Shown here one piece after another: positions 34,817-40,992 of a stretch of 64,000 nucleotides of DNA; position 1 is the first letter of the stretch, and each line of letters begins with the position of its first letter. The notes beneath the pieces were generated by a model. The model did no database searches. It had not been told where the DNA came from and saw only the letters and a program-made list of their open reading frames with translations. The translations under genes and the position numbers were made by a program. This stretch comes from Candidatus Villigracilis saccharophilus (GTDB lineage Bacteria; Chloroflexota; Anaerolineae; Anaerolineales; Villigracilaceae). The DNA lies in contig JADJNA010000021.1 in NCBI GenBank assembly GCA_016709305.1, forward strand, positions 1-64,000, given 5' to 3'.

Positions 34817-35932
34817 ATGGCCACTTATAAAAATATACCAATTAAGAAAATAGCGATCAGTACCGGCGGCGGTGATGCCCCGGGTTTGAATGCCGTCATT
34901 CGCGCCGCGGCGCTTTCAGCACATACGCGCGGCTGGGATGTGTATGGAGTCCTCGACGGTTTTCACGGGATATTATCTCCCGAGGAATATCCCAACGGAG
35001 GATTTATTCCACTAACGCGCGAAAGGGTAAGCGGAATTACTCATCTGGGTGGAACCATATTGGGAACAAGCAACCGCAACAATCCTTTGAAATATCCGAT
35101 GTTGCGTCCGGATGGAACCATAGAGGAAGTGGATCGCAGCGACGAGATCGTTCGTGGATTCCGTTTGCATCATATTGATGCGCTCATCACGGTCGGCGGG
35201 GATGGTTCGCTGGCGATCGCGAGTGTCCTTGCCCAAAAAGGATTGCGTCTGATCTCAGTACCCAAAACCATCGACAATGATCTGGATAAGACAGAAGTCA
35301 CCTTTGGTTTTGATACCGCTGTCGGTTTTGCCACGGAAGCGCTTGACCGGTTGCATTCAACTGCCGCTTCGCACGGACGGGTCATGGTCGTTGAAGTGAT
35401 GGGACGTTATGCCGGCTGGATCGCCCTGCATTCAGGTGTGGCGGGTTCTGCAGACGTGATCCTGATCCCCGAACACCCATACGATATCCACAAAGTGATA
35501 GAAAAGATCAAGGAACGCGAAATGCGCGGCAATAAATTTACCATCGTGGTCGTGGCTGAAGGAGCTTCGCCCAAAGGCGGCGCATTAACAGTAGTTGAAC
35601 ATGAGGCCGGTCGGGCTGAGCGTCTGGGTGGTATCGGCGAAAAAGTGGCTGCAGAGATTCATGCCATTTCCGGGAAAGAGACGCGTGTGGTTGTTCTCGG
35701 CCACCTGTTGCGTGGAGGCTCTCCCACTTCCTTTGACCGTCTGACAGCCTTGCGTTTCGGAGCCGCGGCCATCCGTGGGTTGGAGGAGGGGTATGGCGGC
35801 GTCATGGTTGCCCTCGACCCGCCGCATGTCAAGTACGTTCCCATTGAAGAAGCCATTGGAAAAATGAAAATGGTGCCGATGGATTCAGACATTGTCCTGA
35901 CTGCCCGCGATCTGGGCATCTCATTCGGTTAG
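34817..35932 (+). CDS. pfkA: 6-phosphofructokinase
   Basis: 371-residue PfkA-family enzyme, fructose 6-phosphate to fructose 1,6-bisphosphate. Motifs: ISTGGGDAPGLNAVIRA at the start, TVGGDGSLAIA (GGDGS 127-131), VPKTIDNDLDKTEVTFGFDT (PKTIDND 149-155), MGRYAGWIAL, and GHLLRGGSPTSFDR. Gly in GGDGS argues for ATP as donor, because PPi enzymes have GGDD; the Lys in PKTIDND is the form seen in PPi and group III enzymes. Donor therefore needs assay, with ATP more likely. Start ATG 34817 has GGAGA upstream. Ends in a strong terminator. Confidence 0.92.
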   Translation: MATYKNIPIKKIAISTGGGDAPGLNAVIRAAALSAHTRGWDVYGVLDGFHGILSPEEYPNGGFIPLTRERVSGITHLGGTILGTSNRNNPLKYPMLRPDGTIEEVDRSDEIVRGFRLHHIDALITVGGDGSLAIASVLAQKGLRLISVPKTIDNDLDKTEVTFGFDTAVGFATEALDRLHSTAASHGRVMVVEVMGRYAGWIALHSGVAGSADVILIPEHPYDIHKVIEKIKEREMRGNKFTIVVVAEGASPKGGALTVVEHEAGRAERLGGIGEKVAAEIHAISGKETRVVVLGHLLRGGSPTSFDRLTALRFGAAAIRGLEEGYGGVMVALDPPHVKYVPIEEAIGKMKMVPMDSDIVLTARDLGISFG

Positions 35933-35952
35933 CCCCGATCTACATACATCAA

Positions 35953-35990
35953 CTGCCCGATTCAACAACGAGTCGGGCGGTTTTTATTTT
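35953..35990 (+). terminator. Terminator of pfkA
   Basis: Arms CTGCCCGA / TCGGGCGG (one G-U) followed by TTTTTATTTTT. Confidence 0.85.
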
Positions 35991-36033
35991 TAGGGATCAG
36001 GTGACATTTCTCTTTTGGGATTAAAATGGATTT

Positions 36034-36759
36034 ATGACTCAAGTCCAACTCTTCATCACCTGTTTGACCGATTCATTCTTCCCGAAAACTGGTCAGGCCG
36101 TCGTGGACATTCTCCAGCGTCTTGGCATTGACGTGGGCTTCGCGCATGAGCAAACCTGCTGTGGACAACCCCAATTCAATGCGGGACTCCGCAAAGACGC
36201 GCGCGCCATCGCGGAACACACGATCAAAGTCTTTGAGAACACCAAAGGGGATATCGTTACACCGTCAGGTTCATGCGCGCACATGTTCAGGCATAATTAC
36301 GCTGAACTTTTTGAAGGTGACCCGATCTGGGTTCCGCGCGCCAAAGCGCTGGCTGCGCGGACTTATGAATTTACAGAATATCTCGTGGACAAATTAGGCG
36401 TCACCCACGTCGGGGCAAAATGGGATGGGATGTTAACCTATCATCCATCCTGCCACACCCTGCGCGGGATCAACGTGGATAAACAACCGCGCGCCTTGCT
36501 GGCAAATGTTCAAGGCGCAGCCCTGGTGGATCTTCCGCATGCCGAAGAATGCTGCGGTTTTGGCGGCATCATGTCTGTTGAGCACCCTGAGTTATCTGCC
36601 GAATGGCTCAAGCGCAAGATTAGCAATCTGGAAGCGAGTCAGTCACCGACTTTGGTTGTGACCGATGCGGGCTGTCTCATGCACATCGTGGGCGGATTGA
36701 ATCGGCAGAAGAAAACTCAACGTGTGATGCATATCGCCGAAGTGTTGAACCATCAGTGA
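36034..36759 (+). CDS. lutA: L-lactate oxidation complex subunit LutA (LldE)
   Basis: 241-residue (Fe-S)-binding CCG-domain protein, subunit of the LutABC L-lactate dehydrogenase complex feeding electrons to the respiratory chain. Two cysteine-rich CCG motifs: the first around EQTCCGQPQFNAG, the second around HAEECCGFGG, with TPSGSCAHMF and TYHPSCHTLRG as partner cysteines. Length and order are normal. It heads an operon: a phosphatase gene starts 4 bases after its stop, then the lutB-lutC fusion. Confidence 0.92.
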   Translation: MTQVQLFITCLTDSFFPKTGQAVVDILQRLGIDVGFAHEQTCCGQPQFNAGLRKDARAIAEHTIKVFENTKGDIVTPSGSCAHMFRHNYAELFEGDPIWVPRAKALAARTYEFTEYLVDKLGVTHVGAKWDGMLTYHPSCHTLRGINVDKQPRALLANVQGAALVDLPHAEECCGFGGIMSVEHPELSAEWLKRKISNLEASQSPTLVVTDAGCLMHIVGGLNRQKKTQRVMHIAEVLNHQ

Positions 36760-36763
36760 AGAA

Positions 36764-37321
36764 ATGGTGAAAGAAAATTCGAGATACAATTTTGTAAAAG
36801 TGGGCAATGGACGGATCGCCCTCAACCACCGTCCGCGCGGTGTGGATTTTTCGCATCTGCGCAAGATCGGTTGTACACATATCGTCACTTTGCTCAAAGA
36901 AAGTGAGCGCGCCGAAACATATGGCAATATGGCGAAGAATGCGGGACTCAACTGGATCTGGCTGCCAGTTCCCAACGGAGACTATCCAAGAGGAGAAGTC
37001 CACGACCGTCTCATTCAAACCATGCCCCAACTTTCGGAGATACTGGATGAAGGCGGTTCAATTCTTATCCATTGCTCTGCGGGTATTCACCGCACTGGGA
37101 CAGTCGCGTATGGACTCCTGCGTTGGAGGGGCGTTGAAGGGGATGAAGCCATGCGCTTGATCGCCACGATTCGAAAAGAGACCGCCGAAGGTATGCTGGA
37201 AAAACGCAGGCGCTGGGGCGACGAAAATGCAGGACAGGTTGTTCAACAGGATAAATCATGGGCACATTCCGTCAAAGAATTCGTCAATCAATTGAAGACG
37301 AGACTCTTCAGATCGCGTTAG
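36764..37321 (+). CDS. Dual-specificity/tyrosine phosphatase-like protein within the lut operon
   Basis: 185-residue cysteine phosphatase of the DSP/PTP superfamily. The P-loop HCSAGIHRTG (about 103-112) carries the C-x5-R signature, and the N-terminal half has GVDFSHLRKIGCTHIVTLLK and LPVPNGDYP typical of the fold's substrate loop. It starts 4 bases after lutA and its 3' end overlaps the lutB start by 64 bases, so all three genes are translationally linked. Substrate unknown; it could act on a phosphoprotein or a phosphorylated metabolite. Placement inside lut is unusual. Confidence 0.85.
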   Translation: MVKENSRYNFVKVGNGRIALNHRPRGVDFSHLRKIGCTHIVTLLKESERAETYGNMAKNAGLNWIWLPVPNGDYPRGEVHDRLIQTMPQLSEILDEGGSILIHCSAGIHRTGTVAYGLLRWRGVEGDEAMRLIATIRKETAEGMLEKRRRWGDENAGQVVQQDKSWAHSVKEFVNQLKTRLFRSR

Positions 37322-39279
37322 ACAATAATGCTGAACGTCGTCTGAACGGACGCGCCGCGGCATTCGCCTCCATCCCCGATTGGCGCGCGAGGCGTCCGCG
37401 CGCGCGCGCCGTCCGCGCGGATGTGATCGACAGCCTTGATGAGTATCTCGCGCAATTCATTGCAAAGAATGAAGAGCATGGGGTGATCGTCCATCGCGCA
37501 AAAGATGCGGCGGAAGCGATTAAGATCATTTTAGAAATTTCAAAATCCTTACCACAAAGGAACCAAAGGGGGGAAGACAAATCCTCAGTGCCCCTTGGCG
37601 ACCTTGGTAGTGAAAGAGTCTTAATCGCCAAATCAAAATCCATGGTTTCGGAAGAGATCGAATTAAATCATGTACTTGAAGCAGAGGGGATTAAAGTAAT
37701 CGAAACCGACCTCGGCGAATATATCGTCCAGCTTCGCCATGAAAGACCCAGTCACATCATCACGCCCGCCGCGCATTTGCGCAAAGAGCAGGTTGGCGAA
37801 CTCTTTCACGAAAAACTTGGCATTCCATACACTACCGACATCCCCACGCTCACGGCTGCCGCGCGCAAAGTTCTGCGTGAGATCTTCCTCACCGCTGATG
37901 TTGGTTTCAGCGGGGTTAACTTTGGCGTGGCCGAAACTGGCACTACCTGCATCATCACAAATGAAGGTAATGGACGTATGGTCACAACCATTCCGCCCGT
38001 GCATATTGCATTAATGGGAATGGAGCGCCTTGTTCCAAACCTTGATGATCTTGCGCTCATGCTTTCGCTTCTGCCGCGTTCCGCAACGGGGCAAAAAAGC
38101 TGACCGTCTATACTCAACTGCTGAACAAGCCCCCTCAAAGGCCAGACCCGCCATCTGATCATCCTCGATAATGGACGTACGCGGCTGCGAAATTCTCCGC
38201 TCAAAGAATCTTTATACTGTATTCGATGCGGCGCGTGTCTCAACGCCTGCCCTGTGTTTCGTGAACTCAGCGGGCATGCCTACATTGGCGCGGATAATTC
38301 CATCGCGCCGTATCCAGGTCCAATTGGCTCGGTCATATCCCCTGGATTGCTCGGCGAGAACTATGTTCAACTCGCACAGGCATCCTCGTTATGCGGCGCG
38401 TGCAAAGATATCTGTCCTGTGGATATTGACCTGCCAAAGTTATTAACCCGCGTGAGGGCGGGACAATCGACTCAGCCCACGTCTGGAGACGGAAAGGGAC
38501 TTTCCTCCTCAACCAGAATTGGCCTGCAGCTATATGCCCGCCTGGCGACTCACCCGAAGCTGTACATGGCCGCACAGAAATTCTCTGCGCTGGGAACGTA
38601 TCTACTCTCCCCGCTTTCGCCATGGCTTCGTCTGCCCGCGTGGACTGGCTGGGGCTACAGCAAGGATTTTCCGCGCTTTGCAGGGAAGATGTTTCGGGAA
38701 AGTTTTGTGGAGTCTCATGGCAGGGTATCGGAAGTTCAGGCGCATGAAGAAAACAGTATCAATATGCAGCAGTATGCTCCTGCACCCCGAAATAAAATGG
38801 AACAATTCATTGACGAACTTACCGCGCTAAACGGACACGTTACCTTAACAAAAGACGCTACCCGTGAAGTTATAGGATTTCTTAATGCGCGTGGAATTAA
38901 AAGGATCCATCTTGAACCAAATACTTTGGATGAGTCTCTTTTGCTGAAAGCAGATATTGAATTTACATACGAGCCTGATTCGCAGATCCTTGTCGGTGTG
39001 ACGAATGCCGTTTGCGGGCTGGCTGATACGGGGTCTGTGTTGATCGCCGATGGGGATGGGAGCCCTTTGCACGCGTCACTGCTTCCAGAGATCCACATCG
39101 CAGTTTTGAAGTCATCCGATATTCTTTTATCCATGCCTGATGCAATGGATTTGATCAAGGATAAAAAAGCAGCGGTGTTCATCACGGGACCATCCCGCAC
39201 CGCTGATATTGAAATGACACTTACGATCGGAGTGCACGGCCCGAAAGAGATTCATGTGTTCGTGTGCCAACCCGGGTAA
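37258..39279 (+). CDS. lutB-lutC: LutB-LutC fusion protein (two compensating indels)
   Basis: Predicted 673-residue fusion of LutB (LUD/DUF162 domain plus two 4Fe-4S clusters) and LutC (second LUD domain, from about residue 510, starting near MEQFIDELTALNG). Fe-S motifs: CIRCGACLNACPV (about 320) and CGACKDICPVDIDLP (about 380), then a DUF3390-like segment (WGYSKDFPRFAGKMFRESF). The frame is interrupted only between 38098 and 38134: one A too few at 38093-38098 and one C too many at 38130-38134 cancel out, and the repaired stretch reads QKKLTVYTQLLNKPLKGQT. Otherwise two TGA codons (38101, 38134) appear. LutB conducts electrons during lactate oxidation; fusion ensures equal dosage with LutC. 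Start ATG 37258 has AGGA upstream. Confidence 0.85.
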
Positions 39280-39331
39280 TAATTCAGCAGCGCAGGGCAA
39301 ATATCACTTGATTATTTGTGCAGAGTTTGCA

Positions 39332-39360
39332 TTGACATTCCGAAATGCCTCAGGTAGAAT
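39332..39360 (+). promoter_or_regulatory. Promoter of tRNA-Ala pair
   Basis: TTGACA (39332-39337), a 17-base spacer and TAGAAT (39355-39360), close to consensus. Predicted transcription start is near 39367; the first tRNA starts at 39379. Confidence 0.8.
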
Positions 39361-39378
39361 ACGCTTCGCCTTATTAAA

Positions 39379-39451
39379 GGGCCTGTAGCGCAGTTGGGAG
39401 CGCGCCTCAATCGCACTGAGGAGGCCAGGGGTTCGAATCCCCTCAGGTCCA
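39379..39451 (+). tRNA. tRNA-Ala(CGC)
   Basis: 73-base cloverleaf without encoded CCA. Acceptor GGGCCTG/CAGGTCC has the G3-U70 pair that specifies alanine. Anticodon stem CCTCA/TGAGG with loop ATCGCAC gives anticodon CGC (reads GCG). T arm AGGGG-TTCGAAT-CCCCT is perfect. Confidence 0.95.
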
Positions 39452-39470
39452 CTGCTACAGAAAAAAATAT

Positions 39471-39543
39471 GGGCCCATAGCGCAGTTGGGAGCGCGTCTC
39501 AATGGCATTGAGAAGGTCGAGGGTTCGAATCCCTCTGGGTCCA
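39471..39543 (+). tRNA. tRNA-Ala(GGC)
   Basis: 73-base cloverleaf, no encoded CCA. Acceptor GGGCCCA/TGGGTCC again has G3-U70. Anticodon stem TCTCA/TGAGA, loop ATGGCAT, anticodon GGC (reads GCC and GCU). It is 19 bases after the CGC tRNA and clearly a paralogue of it. Confidence 0.95.
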
Positions 39544-39562
39544 CAAATTAAGAAATGAAAAG

Positions 39563-39829
39563 TCAAGGCAGGAGTAGTAGGTCATCCCGTCAGCGAGTTG
39601 GGAAAGTGAGGTGGAAGCCCAGCACAGTGCCCATCGGGAGCGCAATTAGACCGAACTCGCCTGTTTCTCGCAAGAGGACTTCATCGGTGAAACGCGGTAA
39701 CCCGCGAGTAGTTGATGACGGGCATGCCCGTTATAGCAACAAAGTGGCGTTAATTGATTTAACGTAATTTGGGTGGTACCGCGGAGCGCAAAGCGTCCTT
39801 CGTCCCTGATGTGGATGAAGGATTTTTTG
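39563..39829 (+). promoter_or_regulatory. T-box riboswitch, leucine specifier, upstream of ilvE
   Basis: The invariant T-box GGGTGGTACCGCGG is at 39771-39784, followed by a terminator (TCCTTCGTCC / GGATGAAGGA, then T6) at about 39795-39829. Stem I has the specifier internal loop between helices CAGG/CCTG and GGTC/GACC: 5' side AGTAGTA, 3' side GAACTCG. The triplet after GAA is CTC (39656-39658), a leucine codon. Uncharged tRNA-Leu would thus allow ilvE expression. Confidence 0.9.
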
Positions 39830-39845
39830 TTTTTTGGAGACTCGC

Positions 39846-40769
39846 ATGGCTATACCGAAGACGGAATGGATCTGGCATAACGGTCAATTTGTAAAATGGG
39901 ACGATGCGAATGTTCATATTACAACGCATGCCCTGCACTACGGATCGAGTGTGTTCGAAGGGCTTCGATCATACGCAGCCAAAGCTGGCCCGGCGATTCT
40001 GGGACTGGCTCCGCATGTGCAGAGACTGTTCGACTCGTGCCGCGTGATGCGCATGGATTTGCCTTACACACAGGCTGAGATCTCTTCCGCCATTCTTGAA
40101 ACTGTCCGCCGCAATGGATTGAACGCCTGTTACATCCGCCCGCTGGCTTATAAAGGCACAGGCACGATCACCCTGGATGCGCGCAAAGCACAAACAGAAT
40201 TTGCCATCATGGCTTTCGATTTTGGATCTTTGATGGGCGCTGATGGACTAGAGCACGGTGTGGATGTGATGGTCAGCAGCTGGCGGCGCATGGCTCCCGA
40301 TACCCATGCGGGCATGACCAAGGCTGGCGGAAATTATGTCAACTCTGGGTTTGTGACCATGGAAGCCAATGACCTGGGTTACATGGAAGGCATCACGCTT
40401 GATGTCAACGGGCATGTCAGCGAAGGGAGCGGCGAGAATATCTTTGTGGTCTATCGCGGTGAGATCTATACTCCGCCCGTGGGCGCGTCCATTTTATTGG
40501 GCGTGAATCGTAGCTACATTATTGCCCTGGCGCGCGAGATGGGATACGCGGTCCGCGAAGAGACTTTCCCGCGTGAGATGCTGTATGTGGCGGATGAACT
40601 CTTCTTCACAGGCACAGCCGTGGAAGTGACACCGATCCGCTCTGTGGATCGGATCAAGATCGGGAACGGTTCGCGTGGCCCGATCACGAAACGAATTCAA
40701 GATCAATTCTTTGGCATCATCAATGGAGACATCCCTGATACGCAAGGATGGATGACCCCGGTTAAATAG
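39846..40769 (+). CDS. ilvE: Branched-chain amino acid aminotransferase
   Basis: 307-residue class IV PLP aminotransferase for the last step of leucine, isoleucine and valine synthesis. The PLP lysine is K159 in MTKAGGNYVNSG; other motifs are HALHYGSSVFEGLRSY, the YIRPLAYKG strand, and EGSGENIFVV and FFTGTAVEVTPI at the phosphate-binding end. Start ATG 39846 has GGAG six bases upstream and directly follows the T-box terminator, so expression depends on leucyl-tRNA charging. Length and motifs are standard. Confidence 0.95.
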   Translation: MAIPKTEWIWHNGQFVKWDDANVHITTHALHYGSSVFEGLRSYAAKAGPAILGLAPHVQRLFDSCRVMRMDLPYTQAEISSAILETVRRNGLNACYIRPLAYKGTGTITLDARKAQTEFAIMAFDFGSLMGADGLEHGVDVMVSSWRRMAPDTHAGMTKAGGNYVNSGFVTMEANDLGYMEGITLDVNGHVSEGSGENIFVVYRGEIYTPPVGASILLGVNRSYIIALAREMGYAVREETFPREMLYVADELFFTGTAVEVTPIRSVDRIKIGNGSRGPITKRIQDQFFGIINGDIPDTQGWMTPVK

Positions 40770-40770
40770 A

Positions 40771-40822
40771 TGTGGAGTCCGTCAGCTCGCTGAGGCTGTC
40801 CGTGGGGCAGTCCCACGACTCC
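40771..40822. repeat. Cruciform-like composite palindrome, copy 2
   Basis: Outer arms TGGAGTC and GACTCCA enclose two hairpins, TCAGC-TC-GCTGA and GTGGG-GCAGT-CCCAC. Same plan and outer arm as 24047-24104. It lies right after the ilvE stop codon. Confidence 0.65.
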
Positions 40823-40846
40823 AAAAAATCAAAAAAGGAGGCATGT

Positions 40847-40969
40847 ATGAACAAGCGAATCAAGTTTATTTTCTGGAAGCAGGGACCTTTGCTTCCATGT
40901 CTCCTTTGTTATTCAGGATCATCAAATTCAAGGTGTAATGAAAACCCGAGCATCGAAACTGGAAAATAG
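40847..40969 (+). CDS. 40-residue Leu-containing ORF upstream of leuS (candidate leader peptide)
   Basis: The ATG at 40847 has an AAAAAAGGAGG site and ends 23 bases before the leuS start. The peptide MNKRIKFIFWKQGPLLPCLL contains two Leu-Leu pairs, using the codons TTG CTT and CTC CTT. The Leu codons fall inside a hairpin, GGAAGCA...TTGCTTCC (about 40875-40897). A leader peptide whose Leu codons sense leucyl-tRNA supply for leuS is plausible but unproven; it could instead be an ordinary small protein. Confidence 0.45.
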   Translation: MNKRIKFIFWKQGPLLPCLLCYSGSSNSRCNENPSIETGK

Positions 40970-40992
40970 AGATTCTACTTAATGAGGTAAGA

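Noticed and set aside
38101..38136. Two in-frame TGA codons in lutB-lutC as possible selenocysteine sites
   Set aside because: The surrounding 36 bases make sense only in a shifted frame, with compensating indels at the A6 and C5 runs; family residues here are not Cys and no SECIS-like hairpin is evident.
39379..39829. tRNA-Ala genes as the ligand of the adjacent T-box
   Set aside because: The specifier loop reads CTC (Leu), not an alanine codon, and the downstream gene makes branched-chain amino acids.
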